DNA from: Microbulbifer salipaludis
GTDB taxonomy: Bacteria; Pseudomonadota; Gammaproteobacteria; Pseudomonadales; Cellvibrionaceae
DNA length: 64,000 nt
Reading direction: 5' to 3'
Assembly: GCF_017303155.1 (NCBI RefSeq)
Contig: NZ_JAEKJR010000002.1
Span: forward strand, 1,736,001 to 1,800,000
Shown here: positions 1 through 8,071 of the stretch, in pieces
How positions within the stretch are numbered: position 1 is the stretch's first letter
Layout of the letters: each line of letters starts with the position of its first letter
Translations under genes and position numbers: made by a program
The notes under the pieces: model-generated
Seen by the model: the letters and a program-made list of their open reading frames with translations, nothing else
The model's database searches: none
Told to the model about the DNA's origin: nothing

Positions 1-1053
1 CAAACGGATCAGGGTACTCTTGCCCGCACCGTTGGGGCCGATCAGCCCGACCTTGTCGCCGCGCATCAGGGTGAAATCCAGGTCGCGAATCAATGGCGTC
101 GCATCCCCCTCAAAGCCAAAGGTGACGCCCTTGAGCTCGGCGACCAGCTTACCGGAGCGCTCGCCGGCATCTAGCGCCATCTTGGCCACACCCTGGCGTT
201 CACGCCGGGCCATGCGCTCTTTGCGCAGGGACTGCAGTGCCCGCACACGGCCTTCATTGCGGGTACGGCGGGCCTTGATCCCCTGGCGTATCCAGGTTTC
301 TTCCTGTGCGAGTTTCTTGTCGAACAGCGCGTCATTGCGCGCCTCTTCCTCCAACAGTTTTTCTTTTTCCTGCTGATAACGGTTGAACGGGCAGTTGAAT
401 ACCCGCAGCGTGCCCCGGTCGAGATCCCACACGGAGGTGGCAAGGCGCTGCGCCAGGGCCCGGTCATGGCTTACGAACAGCAGCGCGCCGCGATAACTGG
501 CGAGGAAGTCTTCCAGCCACTCCACGGCCGCAATATCCAGGTGGTTGGTAGGCTCATCGAGAATCAACAGATCCGGCTCGGTCACCAGCGCCCGCGCCAG
601 TGCCGCCCGCCGTTGCCAGCCGCCGGACAGGTCATTCACTCTGGCGCTCTCATCCAGGTCCAGGCGATCCAGCACACTGTCGATGTTCGCCAGCAACTCC
701 CAGCCGTGCGCATTTTCGATCTTTGCCTGCAGCGCCGGGTCCTGATGATCCCGGTACTCCGACAGCCAGACGCCAACGTCGCCCAACCCCTCGGCTACGT
801 AGCGATACACCGTATCGGTGCAGTCCTCCGGCAGCGCCTGCTCCAGCGTGGCGAGCACCATGCCGCTCTGGCGGATGATCTCGCCGTCATCCGGGTCCCC
901 CTTGCCGCCAATCAGGCGCAGCAAGCTGGACTTGCCCTCACCATTGCGCCCAACGAGGCAAATTCGATCCCCGCGTTCGATCTTGGCATTCACATGATCC
1001 GCCAATACCTGAACGCCATAGCGCAAACACACGCCATCCAACTGAAGCAACAT
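1..1053 (-). CDS. uup: ABC-F ATPase Uup (C-terminal part cut by window edge)
   Basis: Soluble ABC-F family protein with two ATP-binding cassettes and no membrane domain; family members act on the ribosome, and Uup is linked to limiting precise excision of transposons. Visible in the translation are the first Walker A (GRNGEGKSS), the signature LSGGWQRRAALARAL, Walker B plus linker LLILDEPTNHLD, the inter-cassette segment with KLAQEETWIRQGIKARRTRN, which is highly typical of Uup, and the second Walker A (GPNGAGKST) just before the edge. The ATG at 1053 gives MLLQLDGVCLRYG, the expected start of the first cassette. The second cassette and C-terminal DNA-binding tail lie outside the window. It is divergent from slt. 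Uup near slt and rlmKL/rmf/pyrD is a known gammaproteobacterial neighbourhood. Confidence 0.93.
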   Translation of the reverse strand, partial: MLLQLDGVCLRYGVQVLADHVNAKIERGDRICLVGRNGEGKSSLLRLIGGKGDPDDGEIIRQSGMVLATLEQALPEDCTDTVYRYVAEGLGDVGVWLSEYRDHQDPALQAKIENAHGWELLANIDSVLDRLDLDESARVNDLSGGWQRRAALARALVTEPDLLILDEPTNHLDIAAVEWLEDFLASYRGALLFVSHDRALAQRLATSVWDLDRGTLRVFNCPFNRYQQEKEKLLEEEARNDALFDKKLAQEETWIRQGIKARRTRNEGRVRALQSLRKERMARRERQGVAKMALDAGERSGKLVAELKGVTFGFEGDATPLIRDLDFTLMRGDKVGLIGPNGAGKSTLIRL

Positions 1054-1121
1054 AAATACGCACTACAATGTTTTTGGAGTACCTCTTGAACTTTCCTTGT
1101 GAAAATTTTGAAGGTGCTCGA

Positions 1122-3254
1122 GTGAAAAAGGACATTTTACGCTTTATTCTCGTCCCTTCGAATAAGCGATTTCTCAATCGGGTTGTAAGTATGTCGATTG
1201 GCAGCACAGGACTCGCCCTTCTCTCCGCAGCACTGCTGGTCTCGGGCCTCGCAGCGACCAGTCTGGCCGAGGCCCGGCAGGCCGCCAAGAGCGGCCGCTC
1301 AACGCCGGCGGCGGCCATCCCACACAAGGCTGAGAGTAAAGACACCAAAGCCGCGCAGGCCGCCGTGGCGCAGCGCGAGAAGCTGCAGGAGGCGCGGCTG
1401 GCCATTGCCCGCAATGACCAGCGCCAACTCAAGCGCCTCAAGAAAGAGCTGAAAGACTACCCGCTGCTCCCCTACATCGACTACTGGGCCATCAGCAAGA
1501 AGCTTTCACGCCTCCCGTACGATGACATCGACCAGTTTCTGAAAACCCATGACGGCACCGCGCTCGGCGACTGGATGCGAGTGCGTGTACTGCGTGAGCT
1601 GGGTGGCAGAGAACGCTTCAAGGCCTATCTCAAATATTACGACCCGGAGAAAATCCGCCGCACCCAGCTGCGCTGCTATTACGCCGATGCGCTTTCCCGC
1701 CACGGTGACAAGCAACAGGCTTACGCGCTTATCGAAGAACTGTGGACGGTCGGCGCCTCTCAGCCGAAGGAATGCGACCCCGCTTTCAGCCGCTGGATGC
1801 GGGACGGGGGGCTCACGCAGGAACGTGCCTGGAAGCGCCACACCCTGGCGGTGCGCGCGGGCAACCTCGACCTGGCGGACTTTATCGCGCGCAAGCTGGA
1901 CAGCGACCGCGCCAAGCGTGCGACCCTTATGCGTGCGGTGTATCGCAAGCCGGACCAGATAATGGATTACGACCGGTTCATCCAGCAAGAGCCGGAGTAT
2001 CGCGACATCGTCACCATCGGCCTGCGACGCCTCGCATCTCAGGACCCGAACAAGGCCAGCGAGGCATGGCAGCGCTATCGGGCGAGCTACCTGTTCAGCG
2101 ACGAGGAGCGCGACACCTTCCTGCGCTATGTGGCGCTGCAGTTCGCCCGCAAAGACGACCAGAAAGGGCTCGAGCAGCTGATCAAATCGAGCCCGGGCTT
2201 TTTTGACCTGCGCACCTCCGAGTGGCTGATCCGCCAGGCCCTGCGAGAAATGGACTGGGCCCAGGTGGAGTTCTGGATCGACCAACTGCCGGAAAAAGAC
2301 CGCCACCGGGACCGCTGGCTGTACTGGAAAGCCCGCGCCATCAACGAGCAACTGGCCGCCAGCAACAAAAACAACCCGCAGCGCTCAGACCGTTCGCGCC
2401 AGCTTCTAAAGAAAGCGGCACAAGAACGCAGTTATTACGGCTTTCTCGCCTCGGATACCCTGGGCAAAGACTACAGCTTCGTGGACCGCCCCGCCCCGAT
2501 CACTCCCGAGCTGGTAGAAAAGGTCGCGGCGCTGCCGGGCATGCAGAGAGCGGAAGAGTTGCAGGCGATCGGGGAGTTCTATCACGCCCGCCGGGAGTGG
2601 GACTACGCCACCGAGAAAATGACCACTGAAGAATTGATGACCGCCGGCAAAGTCGCCAGCACCTGGGGCTGGTATCACAAGTCCATTCAGTCGATCCTTG
2701 CCGCGGACTACCTCGATGACCTGGAACTGCGCTTTCCACTGGCCTTTAGCGACATTGTCAGCGACGTGGCCGGACGCATGGGCAAGAAAACAGCACTGGA
2801 CTCTTATCTGGTACTGGCGGTGGCGCGGCAGGAAAGCCATTTCAGCCACGATGCCAAATCCCACGCCGGCGCCATGGGCCTGATGCAGCTGCTCCCTTCC
2901 ACCGCGCGGGCCACGGCGCGCAAAGCGGGCGTGCCCTACCGCCGCAGTTGGGACCTGTTGAACCCGAACACCAACATCAGCCTGGGCGCGTTCTACCTGA
3001 ATTCACTGCTGAAGCGTTTCGACAACAACCGCTTCCTGGCCGCGGCGGCGTATAACGCTGGCCCCACGCGTGTGTCCCGCTGGCTGAGGGATACGGATAA
3101 AAAGCTCCCGTTCGATGTATGGATCGAAACCATTCCATACAGCGAAACCCGCAAGTATGTGCAGAATGTATTGTCGTATTCGGTGATCTACGCGTACCGC
3201 AGTGGCGACAAGGCGCCACTGCTCAGAAAGAACGAAGCGGAAGCAAAACTGTAA
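1122..3254 (+). CDS. slt: Soluble lytic murein transglycosylase (Slt70 type)
   Basis: Periplasmic peptidoglycan lytic transglycosylase that cleaves MurNAc-GlcNAc bonds to give 1,6-anhydro ends. The C-terminal SLT domain has the catalytic glutamate in ARQESHF (about residue 571) followed by the family motifs GAMGLMQLLPSTA and AAYNAGPTRV; the upstream ~450 residues are the alpha-helical superhelical U/L domains, and the ~710-residue length fits Slt70. Start choice: the GTG at 1122 has AAGGTG five bases upstream and gives a long signal peptide whose hydrophobic core is LALLSAALLVSGLAATS. An ATG at 1191 would still keep the signal core but has no clear ribosome site, and the frame is also open to an ATG at 1068. 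Confidence 0.93.
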   Translation: MKKDILRFILVPSNKRFLNRVVSMSIGSTGLALLSAALLVSGLAATSLAEARQAAKSGRSTPAAAIPHKAESKDTKAAQAAVAQREKLQEARLAIARNDQRQLKRLKKELKDYPLLPYIDYWAISKKLSRLPYDDIDQFLKTHDGTALGDWMRVRVLRELGGRERFKAYLKYYDPEKIRRTQLRCYYADALSRHGDKQQAYALIEELWTVGASQPKECDPAFSRWMRDGGLTQERAWKRHTLAVRAGNLDLADFIARKLDSDRAKRATLMRAVYRKPDQIMDYDRFIQQEPEYRDIVTIGLRRLASQDPNKASEAWQRYRASYLFSDEERDTFLRYVALQFARKDDQKGLEQLIKSSPGFFDLRTSEWLIRQALREMDWAQVEFWIDQLPEKDRHRDRWLYWKARAINEQLAASNKNNPQRSDRSRQLLKKAAQERSYYGFLASDTLGKDYSFVDRPAPITPELVEKVAALPGMQRAEELQAIGEFYHARREWDYATEKMTTEELMTAGKVASTWGWYHKSIQSILAADYLDDLELRFPLAFSDIVSDVAGRMGKKTALDSYLVLAVARQESHFSHDAKSHAGAMGLMQLLPSTARATARKAGVPYRRSWDLLNPNTNISLGAFYLNSLLKRFDNNRFLAAAAYNAGPTRVSRWLRDTDKKLPFDVWIETIPYSETRKYVQNVLSYSVIYAYRSGDKAPLLRKNEAEAKL

Positions 3255-3308
3255 CCGGAAGATGGGGCGGGATGGCGCTCACGCACGTAGTGTCGTGAAA
3301 CCGAGCGC

Positions 3309-3563
3309 TTAATCAAGCCGTGCGCGGAGCCATTCCTCTAGTTCATGGGAGGAGAATGGCCAGCACAGGACATCGTCTACATCGCCGAGGCCGACCACCG
3401 GAATGCTCCAGCCGAATCGACGACTCAGCTCCTCGTCATCGGCAATGTCGACCGACGCCAACCGCAACTGAAATGCCTCCAGCTGCGGCCAGATTTCCAC
3501 CTTGGCTTTTTCGCACAGGCTACAGCCAAGGGTGGTGTAAAGAATAAGGGCGCGATCAGACAC
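3309..3563 (-). CDS. Glutaredoxin-family (DUF836-like) small thiol protein
   Basis: An 84-residue thioredoxin-fold protein. It begins with the strand ILYTTLGCSLCEKA, where CSLC is the CXXC redox motif of the glutaredoxin-like DUF836 family, and carries the cis-proline region SIPVVGLG before the C-terminal helix. Size and motif spacing match that family, whose members are usually single-domain cytosolic proteins of poorly known role. It lies 32 bp downstream of the FHA gene on the same strand, so the two may be co-transcribed. The specific partner cannot be told from sequence. Confidence 0.75.
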   Translation of the reverse strand: MSDRALILYTTLGCSLCEKAKVEIWPQLEAFQLRLASVDIADDEELSRRFGWSIPVVGLGDVDDVLCWPFSSHELEEWLRARLD

Positions 3564-3595
3564 ACAGGCTCCTCAGCGGGGCAACAAAAGCAGGG

Positions 3596-4468
3596 CTAAA
3601 CCAGCCCCTGGCCCTGGGCCCAGAAATAACCGGCCACCGCAGCACCGGCCACCAGCAGGCCAACCCACATCCAGCCACGGCTGCCCGCCGCAGCGGAGTC
3701 GCCGGCGTAATTTTGTGCGGACACAGGCTCTTTAGCCGACGACGCTTTGCCGCTCTCGCGAATACGGCCCCGCTGCATGGCCTGATCCAGCGCCGCACTT
3801 TGCCGCGCGGCCTCCGGCAGGGTTACTGCCTGACGCACGGTGGTTTTATCGATATCGTCCGCCGGGCCCACCACACTGAAACTGAGGCTGTCGAAGCGCA
3901 GTTCATCCCCACGTCGTACCCGCGACTCGGTTACCCGCTGGTTGTTCAGAAAGGTACCGTTGGCGGAGCCGAGGTCCACCACAAAAAGCAGCCCGTCGCG
4001 CACTTCCAGGCGCGCATGGCGCCGGGACAGGTGCGACATGGAGAAGGTCAGGTCACAATCATCCGACCGCCCCACCACACTGGTTTCCCGCACCGGAAAT
4101 ACACGCCCGGCAATCGCGGGGTGATTGGCCCGCAGCGCCCAGGCCACATTGGCGCTGGCGGCAGCGGCCTTGAGACGCGTAATCTTCGGGTCGATCACCG
4201 CCAGGTTGCGATCTCCCAGCTGGATTCGATCATTGCGCTGAAGCTTGCAACTGCTTTCCACCGCCTTGCCATTGACCGACAGTTGGCCGCCCGCCACCAG
4301 ATTGCGCAACTCCAGATCTTCACCATCCACCAGGATTTCGGCGTGCAGTTTGGCAATGGAGGCATCGGCAAGCGTCAGGTCACACTGATTACCACGCCCA
4401 ATCGTCACCCTGGGTGCCACCAGCCACACGCTCTGAGAGGCATCTTTTACGTCGCAAAGTTTCAACAT
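3596..4468 (-). CDS. Membrane-anchored protein with two FHA domains
   Basis: About 290 residues starting at MLKLCDVKDASQ (ATG 4468; the frame is open 12 codons further upstream but that extension is unlike the family). The first FHA-like domain contains VTIGRGNQCDLTLADASIAKLHAEI and the second VVGRSDDCDLTFSMSHLSRRHARL followed by DLGSANGTFLNNQRV; the GR, S, H and NG positions that bind phosphothreonine are present in the second and largely in the first. A polar linker is followed by one C-terminal membrane span (VGLLVAGAAVAGYFWA), so the FHA domains should face the cytoplasm. It is divergent from the PP2C and kinase genes, forming a phospho-signalling set: the FHA protein is a likely reader of marks made by the neighbouring kinase (inferred). 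Confidence 0.85.
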   Translation of the reverse strand: MLKLCDVKDASQSVWLVAPRVTIGRGNQCDLTLADASIAKLHAEILVDGEDLELRNLVAGGQLSVNGKAVESSCKLQRNDRIQLGDRNLAVIDPKITRLKAAAASANVAWALRANHPAIAGRVFPVRETSVVGRSDDCDLTFSMSHLSRRHARLEVRDGLLFVVDLGSANGTFLNNQRVTESRVRRGDELRFDSLSFSVVGPADDIDKTTVRQAVTLPEAARQSAALDQAMQRGRIRESGKASSAKEPVSAQNYAGDSAAAGSRGWMWVGLLVAGAAVAGYFWAQGQGLV

Positions 4469-4707
4469 TGTCCGGCTTCCTAAACAGCGGGCGAAAGTGT
4501 ACAATTTTTGACCACACTTTCCGCTCGCAGTGGCTACTTCTTAATTATGTTGCGGGGAAGTTTATCACGGCCAATTTCATTGGCCTGTGATTCCGTTTGC
4601 AGCTTACAATGCCAGCAGGCTCTAGTATGGAAGTGTTTAAATCCGCATGGATCTGCGCGGTTTGGCATTTTCGACAATAACGACAGGTAACAGGTAGTTG
4701 CATACCA

Positions 4708-5661
4708 GTGAGTGAAGCCAAAGTACGGGAACGCCCCAGTGGTGTAAGCCAGTCCGCCACCACTTCATTGAAGCGCAGTGCGGGCGCCACCCATACCGGG
4801 TACCGGCGAGAACAGAACGAAGACGCCTTCTGGGGTGATGAGGCACAGGGTATCTGGGTCGTGGCAGACGGACTCGGCGGCCACCACGCCGGTGAGATCG
4901 CCAGCCAGACCGTGGTCGAAGAAATCCAGCGCTCTTCCGCAACGGACCGCCATTACGAACAGGCCCTGCGCAGAGCCCATGCATTGCTGATCGGTGATGA
5001 AAACACCACAACCGCCATGGGCACCACCGCGGTGGTAGTGGCCGAAGATGGCGGTTACTTCCATATTTATTGGGTCGGCGACAGTCGCGCCTACCTATGG
5101 ACGCCACCAAGCCCAACGCAAAATGACCCTCTGCATGTAAACGGCACCCTGAAGCAACTAACAGTCGATCACTCGTACGTGCAGATGCTGGTGGACTCCG
5201 GGGCGATCAATCAGGAAGAAGCCGCCAATCACCCCAACCGGCACGTGATTACCCGCTGCATCGGTGGCTCCTCCAACCCCACACTCGAAATTGACCGCGC
5301 CTCTTTCTCGTGGGAGAAAGGGCAAAAACTACTGCTGTGCAGCGATGGCCTGAGCAATGAGGTGAGCGAGGCAGAAATCTGCCAGGTACTCGCCAGCAAT
5401 GCGGATAACCAACGCGCCAGTGAGTTACTGATTGCGGCCGCGTTGGACGCCGGTGGGCGCGACAACGTGACCGTGCAAGTGATCAGCTCGCCCGACAAGG
5501 CCGCGCCAACTTCTGAAAACCTGAACTCCCGCACACCGCCAAAGGAAACTGAGTCCCGCCATTTATTCTCCAGCAAGGGCACACTGTTCGCGAAAGTCGC
5601 TACAATTGCGATTATTTTTTCACTCAGTGTTTACGCGGCCTGGCAGCTGCTGAACGGATAA
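4708..5661 (+). CDS. PP2C-type Ser/Thr protein phosphatase
   Basis: A 317-residue PPM/PP2C phosphatase. Metal-binding and core motifs are all visible: the Asp in REQNEDAFWG, VVADGLGGHHAGE, MGTTAVVV, WVGDSRAYL, LLCSDGLSNEV and GGRDNVTVQV. A C-terminal segment (KVATIAIIFSLSVYAAWQLL) is a single membrane span, so it is probably anchored with the catalytic domain in the cytoplasm. The start is GTG 4708, preceded by an AGGTA-rich stretch. The next gene, a Ser/Thr kinase, starts 17 bp after its stop, so a kinase-phosphatase operon is likely. Such pairs also occur in type VI secretion loci, but no T6SS gene is visible here. Confidence 0.92.
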   Translation: MSEAKVRERPSGVSQSATTSLKRSAGATHTGYRREQNEDAFWGDEAQGIWVVADGLGGHHAGEIASQTVVEEIQRSSATDRHYEQALRRAHALLIGDENTTTAMGTTAVVVAEDGGYFHIYWVGDSRAYLWTPPSPTQNDPLHVNGTLKQLTVDHSYVQMLVDSGAINQEEAANHPNRHVITRCIGGSSNPTLEIDRASFSWEKGQKLLLCSDGLSNEVSEAEICQVLASNADNQRASELLIAAALDAGGRDNVTVQVISSPDKAAPTSENLNSRTPPKETESRHLFSSKGTLFAKVATIAIIFSLSVYAAWQLLNG

Positions 5662-5677
5662 TTAGGGACAGGCTCGA

Positions 5678-8071
5678 ATGGAAGTTGTCAGCAGCGGCAC
5701 CGCTTCGCTGGAAATTCCCGGCTATCAGATCCTGAAGAAAATCAATCAGGGCGGAATGTCGACGGTCTATCTGGCAACACAGCGCAGCATGGGCCGGCAG
5801 GTGGCGCTCAAAGTCATGTCCCCGGTGCTGAACGCCGACCCCATATTCAGCGAACGCTTCCAGCGGGAAGCGAACATCGTCGGCCAGCTCTCCCACCCCA
5901 ACATCGTCGCCATTCACGATATCGGCCGCTATCGCAGCCTCAACTACATCGCCATGGATTACCTGCCAGGCGGTTCGGTGGCCGACGCGCTGACCAAGGG
6001 TGCCATTGAGCCCCTCGAAGCACTGCATATCACACGCCAGATTGCCATGGCACTGGATCATGCCAGCAACAAAGGCTACGTGCACCGGGACCTGAAACCC
6101 GAAAACATCCTGTTCCGCGAAGACGGCTCAGCCGTTCTCACCGACTTTGGTGTGGCCCGCGCCGTGGCACGCACCACACGCATGACCAACACGGGCATGG
6201 TGGTTGGCACACCGCATTATATGAGCCCAGAACAGGCCCGCGGTGCCGCCGTGGATGGCCGCGCTGACCTCTACAGCCTGGGGGTGGTGTTTTACGAAAT
6301 GCTGACCAGTGCGGTGCCCTTTCAGGCGGAAGAAGCGGTCGCTATTGCGATCAAGCACCTGACCGACCCGATTCCCCGCCTGCCCGCACGACACTCGCTG
6401 TACCAAGGGCTGATCGATCGCTTCCTGGCAAAAGACCCGGACCAGCGCTTCCAGCGCGGTCTGGATGTGGTTGACGCCATCGACCAGCTGCTGGCTGCAC
6501 TGGACGGCAAGACCCCCGCCTCCACCACCAAGATGAACAACACCTCGGTGCGGGTGTCCAGCCTGCTTCGTGCGCTGGTCATGACCCTGTACGGCACACT
6601 GAGCGACCGCCTCAGCGCGCGCTGGGCCCGCTGGCGCGACAAGCCCCTGCACCAACAGAATCCCCGCGCTGAACAACAGACCATCATGCGCCTTCAGCAA
6701 GTGATGCAGCAGGCCGCACCGGTCAAGCGCCGCTCCTGGCTGTTTGCCGCGACCCTGCTTGGAAGTATTGCCCTGGTGTGGGTTCTGTTCAGCCTGTTCA
6801 GCAACAAGTTCCAGTGGCAGAGTGAGTCTGGCCTGGTGAACGATGCGGTCGATCTGACCTCACAGATGCTGCTCCCGCCCACGTACGTGGATGGCGCCAT
6901 TAGCAATGACTCGGTGCCCGCGGAGCTGCCAGGCCCGGTAAACCCGCTGACTACAAGCCAAACCAACCAGCTGCGCCCGGTACTGCGCACGGAATCCGCG
7001 GCGCCCACCCCTGCAGCCCCGGCCAGGGTCGTTGAAGAAACTGCCGCTGAGCCCGAAACCGATGATTCTCTGCAGAGCCCTCCCCCCACGGAGCCTGAGG
7101 AGATCGCCGCCGAAGAAGCGCCACCCACCTATGCGCTGAAGGTATCCGCGAAGCCGCGGGACGCCCGCATCCGGGTGATGAATATCGTTCCCCGCTACAC
7201 ACCGGGTATGGCTCTGGAACCCGGGCGCTACGACATTGAAGTCAGTAAGGCAGGCTTCAGTACCGTGCGCCGCTGGATAGAAATTACGGCCGCCGACGTC
7301 AATCTCGCGGTGGAACTGGAGCGGAGATTCTTCCCCGGTAAAAGTTTCCAATCCCCGTTGAAGTCCGGCGGCAAAGGGCCGGCCATGGTGGTGGTTGCCC
7401 CCGGCACATTTACCATGGGCAACAACCGTCGCCCGTTCACCAGCCCGGCACACAAAGTATCCATTGCCCGGCCTTACGCCATCGGTACCCACGAAGTCAC
7501 CTTCGATGAGTACGACCGTTTTGCCAAGGCTGCCGGCCACGCACTGCCGGCGGATGAAGGCTGGGGACGGGGAAGCCGCCCGGTCATCAATGTGACCTGG
7601 CAGGATGCACAGCGCTACGCCAAGTGGCTGAGTGGGGAATCCGGCCAGAAGTACCGACTGGCAAGTGAGGCCGAATGGGAATTTGCCGCACGTGCCGGCA
7701 CTGAAGGCCCGTTCTGGTGGGGGGACGGCAGTGCCAGGGGCAAAGCCAACTGCCGCCGCGGCTGTGCCAGTGAATTCAATTCACTGTTTACCGTTGCCAC
7801 CGCACCGGTGGGGAATTACAAGGCAAACCCCTACGGCCTGTACGACACCTCCGGCAACGTGGGCGAGTGGGTACAGGACTGCTTTCTCGGGGATTTCACC
7901 AACCACCGCGACGACGCACGCCCGGTGCAGCTAAAAAACTGCAAGTTGCGCGTGATACGCGGTGGCTCCATGCGCGAACCACTGCGCAACATCAGCTCAG
8001 ATTACCGTACTGGCCTCAGTGAAAAGGCCACCTCGAAGGAAGTGGGCTTCCGCCTCGTTATGGAGCTTTGA
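5678..8071 (+). CDS. Transmembrane Ser/Thr kinase with PEGA and FGE/SUMF1-like C-terminal domains
   Basis: A 797-residue fusion. Residues ~14-275 form a Hanks-type kinase: glycine loop NQGGMSTVYLA, catalytic lysine in VALKVM (about K45), catalytic loop VHRDLKPENIL (about D138) and LTDFGVARA, with GTPHYMSPEQARG as the activation/APE region. A membrane span (WLFAATLLGSIALVWVLFSLF, ~353-373) is followed by a Pro/Glu-rich linker, a PEGA-like stretch (~485-535, ending LEPGRYDIEVSKAGF) and a formylglycine-generating-enzyme/sulfatase-modifying domain (~568-797, with APGTFTMGN, SEAEWEFAARAGTEG and GLYDTSGNVGEWVQD). The last would be periplasmic and may sense or bind ligands rather than catalyse. It is co-directional with the phosphatase and overlaps the convergent rlmKL end by 14 bp. 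Confidence 0.92.
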   Translation: MEVVSSGTASLEIPGYQILKKINQGGMSTVYLATQRSMGRQVALKVMSPVLNADPIFSERFQREANIVGQLSHPNIVAIHDIGRYRSLNYIAMDYLPGGSVADALTKGAIEPLEALHITRQIAMALDHASNKGYVHRDLKPENILFREDGSAVLTDFGVARAVARTTRMTNTGMVVGTPHYMSPEQARGAAVDGRADLYSLGVVFYEMLTSAVPFQAEEAVAIAIKHLTDPIPRLPARHSLYQGLIDRFLAKDPDQRFQRGLDVVDAIDQLLAALDGKTPASTTKMNNTSVRVSSLLRALVMTLYGTLSDRLSARWARWRDKPLHQQNPRAEQQTIMRLQQVMQQAAPVKRRSWLFAATLLGSIALVWVLFSLFSNKFQWQSESGLVNDAVDLTSQMLLPPTYVDGAISNDSVPAELPGPVNPLTTSQTNQLRPVLRTESAAPTPAAPARVVEETAAEPETDDSLQSPPPTEPEEIAAEEAPPTYALKVSAKPRDARIRVMNIVPRYTPGMALEPGRYDIEVSKAGFSTVRRWIEITAADVNLAVELERRFFPGKSFQSPLKSGGKGPAMVVVAPGTFTMGNNRRPFTSPAHKVSIARPYAIGTHEVTFDEYDRFAKAAGHALPADEGWGRGSRPVINVTWQDAQRYAKWLSGESGQKYRLASEAEWEFAARAGTEGPFWWGDGSARGKANCRRGCASEFNSLFTVATAPVGNYKANPYGLYDTSGNVGEWVQDCFLGDFTNHRDDARPVQLKNCKLRVIRGGSMREPLRNISSDYRTGLSEKATSKEVGFRLVMEL

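Noticed and set aside
3596..8071. Type VI secretion locus
   Set aside because: FHA, phosphatase and kinase are present but none of the T6SS structural genes (TssB/C, Hcp, VgrG, TssM) is seen within the window.
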